Positions 31,630-42,374 of a DNA stretch of 64,000 nt are shown here, one piece after another. Position numbers and translations under genes: made by a program. Positions within the stretch are counted from its first letter, which is position 1, and every line of letters starts with the position of its first letter. The notes beneath the pieces were generated by a model. The model saw only the letters and a list, made by a program, of their open reading frames with translations, had not been told where the DNA came from and searched no databases. The stretch is taken from assembly GCA_946894095.1 (NCBI GenBank), contig OX335662.1, positions 12,604,001 through 12,668,000 on the forward strand, given 5' to 3'. The stretch is from Incurvaria masculella. Its lineage: Eukaryota; Arthropoda; Insecta; Lepidoptera; Incurvariidae.

Positions 31630-31836
31630 CTCTGCGAAAGTTCCATAATGCACGAGCAGCGCGCGTATGGCGTCCTGGCACACTGGCGAGTGAATACAGA
31701 CCCCGGCGCACACTCGCTCCCTCAGAGTCTCGTTGCCACTGCCTACCCCTTCTTCGGGGGCGCAGTCCGCGGTGCCGCCGACAGAGGGCGCGCTGCACGT
31801 GATCATTACAGCGATTATACACGAGCGGAGGTCCAT
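31630..31836 (-). CDS. Candidate first coding exon of a secreted cysteine-bearing protein
   Basis: From the ATG at 31836 (context ACAATGG) the exon runs 69 codons to TTCGCAGAG followed by GTAAGT, a strong splice donor, in phase 0. The N-terminus MDLRSCIIAVMITCSAPSVG looks like a signal peptide. Behind it come six cysteines in a short span, including RVCAGVCIHSPVCQDA, and an NET glycosylation-type triplet. The region is clearly GC-richer than its neighbours, as expected for a coding island. An upstream in-frame ATG at 31893 would add 19 residues but would bury the signal peptide, so the inner ATG is preferred. No further exon is identified: the rest of the gene would lie at lower coordinates on the minus strand, where I see no clear partner before the window is crowded with repeats. 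I do not recognise the family. It could be a receptor ectodomain or a secreted factor. Confidence 0.55.
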
Positions 31837-33012
31837 TGTGGAGACTTTTACGGCCGGTTTTGCATATCGATGGCGCGGGAGAGTTTTTTTCATTTAGAAT
31901 CGTGAATATTTTGAACGAAAAATGATGTATTGGTTTTAACGCTGTCTCTGGTTTCATTTAATTGTTCGGTCCCGAATTGGAAAAGAAAAAAAAACACTTT
32001 TGGTAACACTTAAGCATTATACCATTAATAGTTTAAAACTTACAAAAATGTTAAGTGATAACTTCATCTTCAAAAATTTCAATCATAAATTTAAACATTT
32101 AAATAAATCAATCGATATATACATTCGTTTTTTCATTTTTCACTCTCTAATATTTAAGAATCAATCAAGAGTTAAATTTGAACCACTAAAACACTCAACG
32201 ATACCGCAGAATACCACGAAATAAGTGACGAAAGTTTTATAGAACATTCGACATCGCATTTAACTGGCGGTAAGATTCACAATAAACACTCGCGAGCCCT
32301 GCCGCCTTTCAACGGCGCCCGCCTTGCGTCGGCTTCACGGCCGTACTGAAAGTGCGATACTGAAATTCCTGAACCGCTGCCGTTAAGGCGCGCGCAACGC
32401 CGCTCTCGACGGATTATTACTCCCCGAAGGGGCGAACTTCGCGCGTTCGGTCTGTCAGTTTGAAACACGCCAATGACACTCGTGTAGCTTGATTTCATTT
32501 ACGTTCATAGGTCGCTGCTTCATATCCGGCTCGAAGGACCATTTATGTTCGTGATTTTGCTATGGGAGCGCTGGTTCAATGGAATGTATACGAACACAAA
32601 AATAATAGTTTTATATATTCATTTAAAGAAGTTTACGTTATAGACGTGTGTTTTCAACAGGTAAAAAAGGAATAGAGTATTATTATAACATGGCGTCTTC
32701 CGTCTCACCATAGAGAACGTGAACGCATAGACAAGCGTAAAGTCAAGTTTATTTACGTTTACATTATTATGTTTATGGTCATGAACGATTATAATTTATT
32801 GTATAAACACGAAATAAAATTACAATGAACTAAAGCTATATTAAATTAATATCAAACAGTCTAACATCTAAAAGTAAAATTTAAATTAAAACTAAAACTA
32901 AAGAATAATGTGGATCGGAGGCAATCCAATGAAATATGTTGCGTTAAAGGTAAAATATTTCATTGAAGTCATCGGATGTTTGCCCCAAAGTGCCTAGAAC
33001 ACTCGCCGCGTT
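31837..33012. other. Upstream region of the minus-strand exon; GC-rich patch
   Basis: 31837-32240 is AT-rich. 32270-32530 is a CpG-rich unique patch (AACGGCGCCCGCCTTGCG, AAGGCGCGCGCAACGCC) lying 0.4-0.7 kb upstream of the exon, where a promoter or 5' noncoding exon could sit. No TATA or splice pair is convincing. 32560-33012 has nothing recognised. Confidence 0.3.
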
Positions 33013-33306
33013 GCCGGTTGATCGGACTCGAACACGAAGGGTTCCGTACCATCGTACAAGATTTAGCACAAAAAACACGTTTTTTTGTATGGGGGCCCAT
33101 TATTATTTTATTTTTTTATTTTACCTATTTTTTGTTATAGCGGCAAAATAAATACACACTCTATGAAAATTTCAGCTGTCTACCTATTAAGGTTCATGAG
33201 ATATATCCCTGTGACAGACGGACGGACGGACGGACGGATGGACAGAGGGACAGCGGAAGCTTAGTAATAGGATTCCGTTCGCACCCTTTGGGTACGGAAC
33301 CCTAAA
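33013..33306 (+). mobile_element. Family A repeat, degraded left end
   Basis: GTTCCGTACCATCGTACAAG, AAATTTCAGCTGTCTACC, a GACGGACGGACGGACGGACG run and the GGTACGGAACCCTAAA right end. The leftmost hairpin is degraded. Confidence 0.82.
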
Positions 33307-33542
33307 CACGGGGACAATTTGACATTGCATTTCCACCATCTTTTCATCAAATGCCAATTCGGGCGGGCTTAACCTTACCGCCTAGTAGGGGAAGGGGACA
33401 CGTTATTTAAACGTGGATTCCAAACGATGAAACAGCTTGCATTTGTAACGTAAAGCACTTATTCAACTCGGATTAAGGAAGGAAATGGTACATTTACGGG
33501 GCGGGGGTTTGAATCCATGACTTCTGGCTTGAAAAGGGAGTC
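33307..33542 (-). mobile_element. SINE copy, tail missing, degraded
   Basis: Abuts the family A repeat at CACGGGGACAATTTGACATT. Then CGGGCGGGCTTAACC, ACCGCCTAGTAGGGGAAGG and a decayed B-box region (GGTTTGAATCC on the plus strand). Confidence 0.7.
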
Positions 33543-34204
33543 TGGCTGGAAGTCCTCCAGGTCGCGCCGCGAGTCCACAATGAGGTGGACGAAACGTCAT
33601 CATCAGAACACTGTTTTAACCGAAAGCATTAAAATAATACATAGATGTAATTTTATAACCTCCAATAATGTTATGTCTTATAATAGTTCTTAAATTGATC
33701 TTAATATTTAATTCATGAATAATGGTTTCGAGCCTATGAGAGGGATAATATTGACAAACTTTTGTCCCTAAATTCAACAGCAAACTGTTTCAGTTTTACT
33801 ATAGAGTGAAAATGTAAATATATTATGATTGTGTTTGTTGTAATGTACACATACCCCATGCGATTTGTGTTCTTGCTTGGAAAAAAATCCAATCTACTTG
33901 ATTGATCTGTTACTGTTGTGTATCTATTGCGGTAATTCCCTTAAAAAATATTCAAACGAAATCGATATGATGAACAGGTTTATATTTTTTTCACACACAT
34001 GTAGATATTAAAATAACTATATATAAATTAAAAACGATACAGCATATCCTTAACTAGGGTACCAACGTTATACTGACACGCCCGTCCAAGAGTCCAAGTA
34101 TTTTTAGTTTTTTATATGAAACAATTCCCGGAGCATCACTCAGTCATTTTAGCGAATAAGAAAAAAATGTTTTGCGTAGCACGAAAATACTTTACAGGAA
34201 TCAT
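33543..34204. other. No recognised feature
   Basis: AT-rich, no repeat partner. It may include an unrecognisable 5' part of the LINE that follows. Confidence 0.35.
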
Positions 34205-34973
34205 TTGTCATTGCCCTCTCTCAACTGTTGAGGCTTCGAGGTTTGGCCTTCTGGTCAATCCTTCCAAGTCCCAGGCTATCATAATCGGTACTCCCAAACT
34301 TCTTTCTAAGCTAAATCGAGACGACCTACCAGTTTTTCGGTTCAATGACACCGTTATTCCTTTCGTGAAATGCGTGAAAAACCTGGGACTCTTGATTGAC
34401 GAGTCTTGGCAACCACAAGTCAGTCAAGTAAGCCGCAAAATGTTCGCTAGCATGCACGCACTGCAAAGATTGAAGAACTTTATTCCATTCGCCACCAAAA
34501 AATACTCTCGCACAAACCTTACTTCTCCCTGTACTCGATTATGCCGATGTGTGTTACCTTGACCTCACTCAAGAGCTTCTGAATAAACTTGACCGTCTTC
34601 TCGACCTGTGTATCCGTTACATTTTTGGCCTACGTAAATACGATCATGTTTCGGATTTCATGCTCGTCTTCAGTGGCTCGACTTCCGTCATCGCAGGAAC
34701 TCTCATGTCCTTTCTCTCCTCTATATCACCCTGAATGACGCCAATGCCCCCTCATACCTAAGGAATCGGTTTACATATCTCTGCTTACATGGTCTCCCAC
34801 TTAGATCGACCGACTCCTTGGTACTTTCTATTCCCTCGCACTCATCTTCTGCCTATTCCGACTCCTTCACGGTGCACGCTGTAAGGTAGTGGAATCAGCT
34901 ACCTCCTCCAGTACGAAATTCCCCCACTATTCATGCGTTCAAAAAAAATCTTAAAGCTTTCTTTCTTTTCTAA
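34205..34973 (+). mobile_element. LINE relic: reverse transcriptase C-terminal part
   Basis: The plus frame at 34210-34502 reads NPSKSQAIIIGT, then VKCVKNLGLLIDES, the connection region after the RT palm in CR1/Jockey-like LINEs. A one-base frameshift near 34505 moves the match to the next frame (LDYADVCYLDL, LCIRYIFGLRKYDH). Another shift near 34665 leads to SYLRNRFTYLC and ends ...WNQLPPPVRNSPT...FKKNLKAFF, with one in-frame TAG just before the WNQLP. The WNxLP-type ending is typical. The catalytic part of RT is absent. Dead, 5'-truncated copy. Confidence 0.82.
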
Positions 34974-35134
34974 TTACGTCTTTACTTTCCCCCCCACAGT
35001 TTTCAGGTAATTTTTATTTCTATCGGCAATACATTTGTTTGTTTGTTTGTTTTTTTTCTCAATATTTGTTATAGTGTTAAGTATCAACTTTATTTTCTAA
35101 ATTATATATAGTGTTTGTATGTTTATATCTATAT

Positions 35135-35320
35135 CTATACTAATATAATAAAGCTGAAGAGTTTGTTTGTTTGTTTTTTTGTTTGAACGCCCTAATCTCT
35201 GGAACTACCAGTCAGGTTTGAAACAATATTTTTACATTCGATAGCCTAATTCTTGAGGAAGGCTTTAAGCTATTGAACATCACGTAACGACCCTTAGGAG
35301 CCGAACAAAAAGAAAAATAG
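35135..35320 (-). mobile_element. RTE-type repeat end
   Basis: CTATACTAATATAATAAAGC, TGAAGAGTTTGTTTGTTTG, then GGAACTACCAGTCAGGTTTG and GAGGAAGGCTTTAAGCTA, the reverse of the usual RTE-like 3' region. Confidence 0.6.
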
Positions 35321-35440
35321 TCAGACGACTCGGAGCGAAAACGAAATAATAGCGCGGCGAGGGCCGTGACAGCGGTGGCCACCCGACGAGGACCGAGTAT
35401 TGCCGATTAGAGCCGAAGGTATCTACGCGCGAGCGCGCGA

Positions 35441-35826
35441 AACGGCGACCAGCGTTGCCGATAACCACTCCTCCAATTCCCCGAAAACGTTCTTAGGATT
35501 CCCGGAATTCCGTAAAAATCCGGAAAAGGAACCAAATTTTCATCGAAAATTTCGAATGACCAAAAAAAAAGGTCGTGCAGTCGACGGCCGTCCGAACAAC
35601 TTTCGGGAGAAGATGAAATCCAAAGTTGCTCCGATTGCTTTAATGTTCGATATATTTTTCGAATGAGCAAAAAAAAAGGTCATGTGGCCAAAAAACTAAA
35701 TTCCCCACGGATTGGCCAATCCCCGCATATTTCCCAACGCTTGCACTCCCCACCACTTTCCCCGCAATACCACAAATTTCCCGTGATTCGGGGAATCGGG
35801 GAGCGATCGGCAATGCTGGCGACAAA
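35441..35826. repeat. Inverted-end element, GCGACCAGCGTTGCCGAT ends
   Basis: GGCGACCAGCGTTGCCGATA (35441) and, inverted, GATCGGCAATGCTGGCGAC (35805) bound the segment. Just inside, both sides carry ATTCCCCGAA-type blocks in inverted order. The interior repeats TCGAATGACCAAAAAAAAAG (35555) and TCGAATGAGCAAAAAAAAAG (35658) directly. Confidence 0.6.
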
Positions 35827-36000
35827 CGTCTCGCCGCGGTGCCGCGCGGTATGCTAACTTAGCGACAGCCGTGTCCTAGCTACACGCATTTGTTTGGGCT
35901 TTTAGGTTGATTCTTTAAACGCGTATTGTTAAGATATTACGGTTTCAGTTGAATGGTTTCTTATTTTTTGTTTGGTAGATTAGGTAGTAGGTACTAAGTC

Positions 36001-36305
36001 AAGCGCGGCATTTCGAACTTTCACGGGGGATACGAAAACCATGCCGGCCGGCCAGGTGCTCTTTCACCCCATGTTTCAACGACCCCGGGGGACTTTGGGG
36101 GAAATATATCGGTATGGAGTTGATTCCATAGTTTACCGACCCTATAAATAAAGGATCAAAAGGATCGGATGGTTTTTATTTTTAAGTGTCGGCTGGGAAT
36201 GGGTGCATTGCCTGCCTGTTCCGCGTTAAGCGATTGTAGAAAGGGGACGGAGGGACAGCGTTATAATGATCCGTCGAGCACTGTTTGGCCGGCAAGGTGC
36301 TTCTT
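36001..36305 (-). repeat. Dispersed repeat G, longest copy
   Basis: CATGCCGGCCGGCCAGG, TAGTTTACCGACCCTATAAA, GGGTGCATTGCCTGCC and AAAGGGGACGGAGGGACAGC form the reverse of 8867-9112. Confidence 0.6.
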
Positions 36306-36359
36306 CACACAATGTTGAACAAATCTGATTACCACGATGCAATTTATATGTCACTATGA

Positions 36360-36784
36360 AGGGGTGATATAGGGGATGACAATTTGTATGGTTCATCCAT
36401 TATTGATGCTACATAATTGTACCTACGTATAGCTCGATTTATTTCCGCAATTTTAGGGCTACTAACCATCACGCTAAATTACCAGAGAGGTGACCATTAG
36501 TATGAAATGCTTACAATATGAGAACCAATTACCCGATTTAGATGAGGATTGTATGTCAGTCTAGCTGTATGAGTTACTTAACATCACGCTAACTTACCAG
36601 AGGAGTAAGAGTAGGAGTAAGAGAAGAGAGGGTTACATATTTAGAACAAAACAATAAGTGGACTGCTCCTGCATGTGAAAATTGGCAGAGTACATCACTC
36701 TAAATCACGAGAGGGGTGACTGGTGCGATTATAGGCTCATAACTTACGAACTATTTACACGATTAATATGTGGATTGCATCTAC
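36360..36784. repeat. Three diverged direct subunits upstream of a 5S-like head
   Basis: CATCACGCTAAATTACCAGA (36469), CATCACGCTAACTTACCAGA (36582) and CATCACTCTAAATCACGAGA (36693) recur at about 112-bp spacing, each followed by GGGTGAC/GAGTAAG and then TTACCCGATTTAGATG-type sequence. Similar units flank the 5S-headed copies at 18981 and 27049. Confidence 0.65.
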
Positions 36785-37033
36785 ATACAGGACCTATGGG
36801 CGTGGTCGGGGTTTGGATGGGTGGCCGTTTTCGATGTTAAGGCTGGTTGTGGTACGGATTCAACGTAAAAATTTAGCTCTCTTTCTTACTAACTAGGTTG
36901 TACGGTTAATCCCACCCGAGTTGTTACGTACCATCGCACTGAATGATAGATGGTCGAAGCGGCAGAAAAAAATGTCCGTGTTTTCCATCCATGGCAATGT
37001 GTAGTAGTGCCAGTGCAGGATGGTCCCAGCGCG
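36785..37033 (+). mobile_element. 5S-headed SINE, tail lost
   Basis: GGGCGTGGTCGGGGTTTGGA followed by TGGGTGGCC resembles the 5S intermediate element and C-box. Then GGCTGGTTGTGGTACGG and the SINE body to GGATGGTCCCAGCGCGG. A LINE 3' end follows immediately. Confidence 0.7.
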
Positions 37034-37225
37034 GCGACAAATGCTTTTAAAAAACAATAAATTAATTGGCCCCAATGTTTTGCAATATATTCGCCCGCCT
37101 CACTGCACCTCTCCTACATCTCTAAGGTTGAATGGTAGAGAATGCCTTATGGCATTAATTTCCGCCTTTTTGTACCGTATGGCTGCAAATAAAGTATTTT
37201 TTCATTTCATTTCATTTCATTTTAT
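37034..37225 (+). mobile_element. LINE 3' UTR with AATAAAG and (CATTT)n tail
   Basis: AATGGTAGAGAATGCCTTAT, GGCATTAATTTCCGCC, TTTTTGTACCGTATGG, CTGCAAATAAAGTATTT. The same signature block occurs at 37540-37640 and 42500-42610 (variants). Confidence 0.65.
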
Positions 37226-37264
37226 TTCAAGTACATTCCTTCCACTGAATTTATAAATGGCAGT

Positions 37265-37459
37265 AATTAGGTTGTTTTCTTATTCAATCATGCCACATCG
37301 GCTCAACGGATTTTGGTCCAGTTTTTTTTTGGTAGATACATTGTTTAATCTTCTGTTAGTAAAGTATTTCGACTAGCCTTTTGGGCCAGCCCTTTGGGTT
37401 ACAGCCCGACATCAGTCCAAAACGACATTGACCCGAGCGGAGCCGGGTACCTCAGCTAG
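37265..37459 (-). mobile_element. RTE-type repeat, reverse copy
   Basis: GACATCAGTCCAAAACGACA, TTGACCCGAGCGGAGCCGG, GTACCTCAGCTAG at the right end equals the reverse of the 25513 start. Confidence 0.7.
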
Positions 37460-37672
37460 ATAATGTATATTTATATTTATATGTATATAAGTAGTTGGTA
37501 TATTGTGTATAATATTTGTTGTAGTAAATTCATTTGTCTCTATAACTGCTACTCGCACTACTGCTCACGATACCCAAAGGTAGACTGATAGAGAATGCCC
37601 CTGGCATTAAGTTGTACCTTTTGCCCGAATTTTGAGTGAGTTATTATTATTATTATTATTATTAAATAAACT
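37460..37672 (+). mobile_element. LINE 3' UTR with (ATT)n tail
   Basis: ACTCGCACTACTGCTCACGA, TACCCAAAGGTAGACTG, AGAATGCCCCTGGCATTAAG, CCTTTTGCCCGAATTTT, then an (ATT)n run at 37630-37656. Almost the same block is at 42510-42610. Confidence 0.7.
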
Positions 37673-37752
37673 GTTCCTACTCTCCACCCTCGCTCCATGG
37701 ACCCTAGGCGTCGGCTTCTTTTACCGTTTCCATTTTAAATATAAATATGTTT

Positions 37753-38060
37753 ATCTATACTAATAATAAATCTGTAAGTGGTGTTCATGGAGTAGGTAGC
37801 TTTGTTTTCTAAGATACTGCGTTTGTAGACTAGTTAGAGTTAGTAGAGTAGTTGTATGTATGTTCTTCCATAACTCTTGAATCGATCATCCGAATTAGAT
37901 CAAACTTAGTACAAGTATATTTAACTACTTGGGACATAGGATTTGCTAAATATAATTAAGTTCCGCTTAAGCTAAGATGTGGCTGTCATTCAAACCGAAT
38001 GCTCCGCGCGCCCCTGCGGGAAGTACAACACTGCAAGTATCCAACACTTTATATATTTTT
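37753..38060 (-). mobile_element. RTE-type repeat end, diverged
   Basis: CTATACTAATAATAAATCTG, ATGTATGTTCTTCCATAAC, GCTCCGCGCGCCCCTGCGGG. Same starting signature as 35135 but a different interior. Confidence 0.5.
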
Positions 38061-38068
38061 AACGTTAC

Positions 38069-38115
38069 ATATGTATGATACTTTTGAGGATACCGCGGTC
38101 GTTAGACATGTTTGA
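38069..38115 (+). repeat. Short repeat shared with the 44.1-kb foldback flank
   Basis: ATGATACTTTTGAGGATACC, GCGGTCGTTAGACATGTTTG matches 44147-44195, where the foldback arm follows. Here the sequence continues with an ACATATGTAATATGT instead. Confidence 0.6.
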
Positions 38116-38465
38116 AAACTGTTACATATGTAATATGTAATCAAATCAATTTAAACCAAAACATATTTTTTCAAAGATTTAGGATTTAAGGCTTTTTTCT
38201 TTATAAATCATACAACTTTATATAATCTGATCTTACGTAATAAATATTATAGAAAATAATTATGGCAAACATGGTTCTTTGATTCCAATATTTCTCTTGG
38301 ACTATTCTAGAGCTTTCCCTCCTGAATACACTCTCTGGATAAACAAACGCAGTTGCTTCTCGCGTCTAGCCTGCGGGCAACACACGTTAATAATAACAAG
38401 GAGCAGAAAGGCAAAACAAGCAACCCACTCTAGTTCATGTATGCTTTAAACTATACCGTTCCGCG

Positions 38466-38794
38466 TATTATTGTTTATTGTTTATTTATCATCCATGGAC
38501 AGTACACTGCACTCGGATTTGTCATATTTTATCATTAGCCAGTTCGGCAATCCCAGCTAAGAAGAACTGGCAAGAAACTCTGCTGGTTTTTTTTCAACGT
38601 CCACTTAGTCTAAGTTTGAAAAAGTATTTACAATCACAGATAAAATCGCTAAATTAATATGAACTGACGAGAATCAACAATTCATGTCATATGCAACACT
38701 TCATGACAAATACCAGTTTATTTGTAAAGACTATGCCCGCCATCTAGCATGTTGCCAATTGGAGCAAGCCAGTCCTCACAAACAGCACCCGAAC
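38466..38794 (-). mobile_element. LINE 3' end, reverse copy
   Basis: GTTTATTTATCATCCATGGA, AGTACACTGCACTCGG, GCCAGTTCGGCAATCCC, then GCATGTTGCCAATTGGAGC and CCAGTCCTCACAAACAGC. It is the reverse of 49990-50336 and longer than the nested piece at 12425. Confidence 0.68.
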
Positions 38795-39040
38795 GTAACT
38801 GTGTATGTCGGTCTGATGCGTTTTTCACACAAAAACCGCTGAACCGATTATGATGAATTTCGGTAAAGAGTTAGTCTAGACTTTGGAAAAAGACATAGGC
38901 TACCTTTTCTTGCGATAATTAAACTCAACGAAGGTGAAATAGGTAATAAAGGATTTTATGGAAACTGATAAAATATTTAGAAAACTATTTAGCCAGACAA
39001 AAACGACATTGATACGAGCGGAGCCGGGTACCTTAGCTAG
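38795..39040 (-). mobile_element. RTE-type repeat, reverse copy
   Basis: AAAAACCGCTGAACCGATTA, ATGAATTTCGGTAAAGAG, GACTTTGGAAAAAGACATAG, ending ACGAGCGGAGCCGGGTACC and TTAGCTAG. Confidence 0.72.
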
Positions 39041-39689
39041 TTATTTACAAGTTTCTTTCTTATTGATTGAGTATGTTCTACTAACAAATCAAAACTCCAT
39101 TTTCCTTAGACTGAGTTTTCAAAAGGACTACCATAATACAGAGTTTAGATTTTTTTTTATTCAAATTGTTTTTCGTTTGCGTAGAGATGAGTGCATCATC
39201 TGCCTTAAGTTTTAAAATACTTTATGTCTTCTATACATTTATTTTACGAGCCCAAGTTTTTCCACAGCCCTCAGCATCCTCACGCTGTGTGCACACACAT
39301 TTTCCCCAAGATAAACTATGATTGTATTGCTCTCATCTCTCCTGTTGAAAAGGCTGCCAGTAAATTGAAATATGTAAAATTTCCATGGAAAGTTCCAATG
39401 TTCCCTTGAAGGTATTACAGGCGATACTAAATTTAAGGATTCTCTGTGCTTTGATGAATGCTGAACGGGAAAACCTACGACTTTCTTGGAAATCGAAACT
39501 ATTGGGTTCAAGGCTAAGCGCGGTGGAGACGTATTTAGGAAATCTGCCAGCCTCGCCAAATGGTTCGGCAGAACATGCGATGATACGAACACCGGAGTAT
39601 TGAAATTTGCGAACTATAACTATCCCTATACACTGTCCGACGTTAACAATCTATCTCTTTCTCTTTAATCTATGGTATTATATTCCGGG
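39041..39689. other. Unassigned; overlapping open frames
   Basis: 39239-39603 is open on both strands (117 codons on minus, 72 on plus) and GC-richer than its flanks. I recognise neither peptide and see no splice pair. It could be a transposon coding remnant. Confidence 0.3.
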
Positions 39690-40545
39690 AGGTCACGACA
39701 TTTTTGGTCACGATAAGGTAAATGGCTGAATCTGGGTTCACACTTTAGAGACCAACCCTATGATGCTAAATATGTCGGTCTGCCTGTGCCAAGTGGTTGC
39801 GTTACCTACATTGGTTATACAAAAAAAATAGGGAAAAAACCGGCCAAGTGCGAGTCAGACTCGCACAAGAAGGGTTCCGTACCATCGTACAAGATTTATA
39901 GCAAAAAAATCAAGTTTTTTGTATGGAAGCCCCCTTCATTTTTTTTAATCTTACCTATTTGTTGTTATAGCGGCAAAATAAATACACACTTTGTGAAAAT
40001 TTCAGCTGTCTATCTGTTATGGTTACTGAGATACAGCCCTGTGACAGACGGACAGACGGACGGCGGACGGACGGACGGACGGACGGATGGACGGACAGCG
40101 GAGGCTTAGTAATAGGGTTCCGTTTTCACCGTTTGGGTACGGAACCCTAAAAAGATGTTTGTATATACCTACTAATGAATATACTGATTATGTGGACATA
40201 TCGATATCTATTAATTTTGCAACAATAACCAGTCGGTTTTTTTATTAAATACTTAAATATAGGTAAAGATATATCTATTACCTAAATCGCCTATAACTGC
40301 GAAATGCCAGCCAAGGTTTGTAAAGTTACGGTATTACTGAGCAAATATGTACTGATACTTTCACACCTCGTTTTTTTTTTTGTACAGATAAAAAAATTTA
40401 AGGCGCTCTAAATAAGTAACGCAACCACTTGGCGCAGGCAGACCGACGCATTTAGCATCAGAGGGTCGGTCTCTATCATATAAACCCAGTTTCAGCCATT
40501 TACGTTATCGTTACCATTTTTGTCGTGACCTCTTAGACTATTACG
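39690..40545. mobile_element. Element with about 125-bp terminal inverted repeats
   Basis: 39690-39815 (AGGTCACGACATTTTTGG, TAAATGGCTGAATCTGGGTT, GTCGGTCTGCCTG, CCAAGTGGTTGCGTTAC) is the imperfect reverse complement of 40420-40545. The interior has no transposase. A family A repeat lies inside at 39834-40153. Confidence 0.82.
39834..40153 (+). mobile_element. Family A repeat, complete, nested
   Basis: AAAAAACCGGCCAAGTGCG, AGTCAGACTCGCAC, a long GACGGACGGACG run at 40040-40085, and the GGTACGGAACCCTAAAAA end. It sits directly inside the left arm of the inverted-repeat element. Confidence 0.88.
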
Positions 40546-41094
40546 GACCTCGATGAAAAACACAAACACTGAAACAGGAAGCAACTTTTGCAAGGTATCC
40601 AATTAGGTTCACTTAAAACTTGACGATTGACGATAAAGCGAGGGTTGAAGAGCGATAGATTCGAATCTACTGAAATGTCATTATGCAAAGTGTAGCGTGG
40701 ATGTTTGTTTTGAAGAGTTCACTTTGACAAGATCCAAATTAGGGTCGGTAGTATTGGAACAGGGTCTTGATTAAAGCGTCGGGCAATCACAAAGTAACAA
40801 ACAAACAAAATGTCTGGCCTTACAAAGCAATAAACGTTTTTGGCGCCCAATTTTCGACTAATTGTACGCCATTACGCGGCCGATTCCCTCAATGTCGACG
40901 ACGCCCAGTGCAGAGCCTTAAAAATACGCCCATACGTTACGAATGTCTGTTATAAAGTGTCATACCTATCAAATAAATAAGTCAATCAATTTTGATTTTC
41001 CTTTCTTTGGTTTTTTTTTTATTTCTATTAAGCTTACAATTCCGTAGAGCATGCGAGTAGGAGGGTCAACCGTCCAGACTGTAGGCAGTCTGGG
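40546..41094. other. No recognised feature
   Basis: No repeat partner. A 62-codon frame (40767-40955) has no recognisable motif. Confidence 0.35.
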
Positions 41095-41450
41095 CGGCTT
41101 TACTTACCCTAAATAAGGGACTGGCCCGCAAACTTATAAGTCTGGATAGGGCAAAACTTAGGAAGTTTGTGGGATTAATAACGGGTCACTGTTTGCTGAA
41201 CAAGCACCTGCATACACTTGTAATTACAGATAGTCCTCTGTGCAGGTCTGCAGACACCCGGGCCGCCTCGTCACCTTCATAGACGACATTGGCTGGCTAG
41301 GGTGGCAAGAATTGAGGGGGCGTTGCACAAAGGACAACTCAACGTGGGACCAAGTGCAGGCAGCGACCATTCCCACACAATTACAACAACAAGCTTTACA
41401 ATTATGTTCTGTAATATATATTTTTTTCTTGTCTGGCTACCCTACTAAGT
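41095..41450 (+). mobile_element. LINE relic: RNase H-like C-terminal region
   Basis: A plus frame reads ISLDRAKLRKFVGLITGHC, then LLNKHLHTLVITDSPLCR. A LTGHC-x-L(N/x)-KHLH-x-x-G/V-x-(S/T)DSPLCR pattern is found after the RNase H domain of R1/Jockey-type LINEs. It breaks at a stop soon after. A second frame continues with IDDIGWLGWQE. Confidence 0.6.
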
Positions 41451-41577
41451 AGTTTCAGTATTTATTTCTGCAATAATTCTTGATATATATATATGAAATA
41501 CGTAAACATGCATACATATTTAGGAATTTGGATCGATCCACACGCATAACACACGATAACATCTTCACAAACGAAAC

Positions 41578-41655
41578 AACACACCCTCCTTCTCTCCCAC
41601 ACACCCTCACACACACACACACACACCCTCTCTCACACACCCTAATACACCCTCT
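41578..41655 (+). repeat. (CA)n/(CACAC-CCT) microsatellite
   Basis: ACACACCC units around a pure (CA) run at 41607-41628. Confidence 0.9.
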
Positions 41656-42156
41656 TTCTCTCCATATCATTCCCATATACTGTAGTTAAGTGCGATTAAT
41701 AGTTTCATTTATATTTGTGAAAACTTGTTAGGCTTATTTTTTTATTTCTTGTTTTTGTTAGCTGTAAGGTTAAATAAAGGAAGTCACAAATACATATACA
41801 ACATGAAAAGGGAGAAAAGGCACAAATTCACAGTCGAAATTCTAGAAATAAGAACCCACCAATTCAATTCTTTATTCATCCTTAGGTACACTGTGTTATA
41901 CTTGGAGAATGTCATTTTTTTAAAATTAAAAACAAAATTGAAACTAATATCTAAACTAAAACATAATATACCAAACTATCTAAGAATAGTAAAAATCTTC
42001 TAGGAATTAAAAAGTAAAAATATTCATAACATTGTCAAAATGTCCAAAAAATACTAATAACATAATTAATGTCTAAAAATAATATTCAAATGCAATATAA
42101 ACAGTAATAACACCGATCCTAGATATCCTTTATCTATAGGTTCGTAAACAATATAT
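41656..42156. other. AT-rich, no recognised feature
   Basis: The 92-codon plus frame at 41725-42003 is Lys/Ile/Leu-rich in AT-rich DNA and has no motif. Treated as chance. Confidence 0.35.
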
Positions 42157-42211
42157 ATTTTTTTATGCAACCTGACATGGATGGCTAATACCACACAAGT
42201 AGTATTTAGTA

Positions 42212-42360
42212 GTTAGTAGTAGTATTGCCAGGTGGGACGACGACATCAAGTGCGTTGGCGGAAAGCAGTGGTTCCGTACCGCTAAAGGCCGGGAGGACTG
42301 GAGGAAAATTGGAGAGGCGTATGTCCAGCAGTGGACGCAAACACGCTGACTGACTGACTG
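42212..42360 (+). mobile_element. 5'-truncated RTE LINE fragment with 14-bp target duplication
   Basis: From 42230 the frame reads RWDDDIKCVGGKQWFRTAKG then REDWRKIGEAYVQQWTQTR and stops at 42347-42349. A (TGAC)n tail follows at 42347-42360. AGTAGTATTTAGTA lies at 42198-42211 and again at 42361-42374. The peptide is the standard RTE-clade C-terminus, intact as far as it goes. Confidence 0.85.
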
Positions 42361-42374
42361 AGTAGTATTTAGTA

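Noticed and set aside
39239..39603. Gene of up to 117 codons
   Set aside because: Open on both strands at once and not recognised. Kept only as an unassigned stretch.
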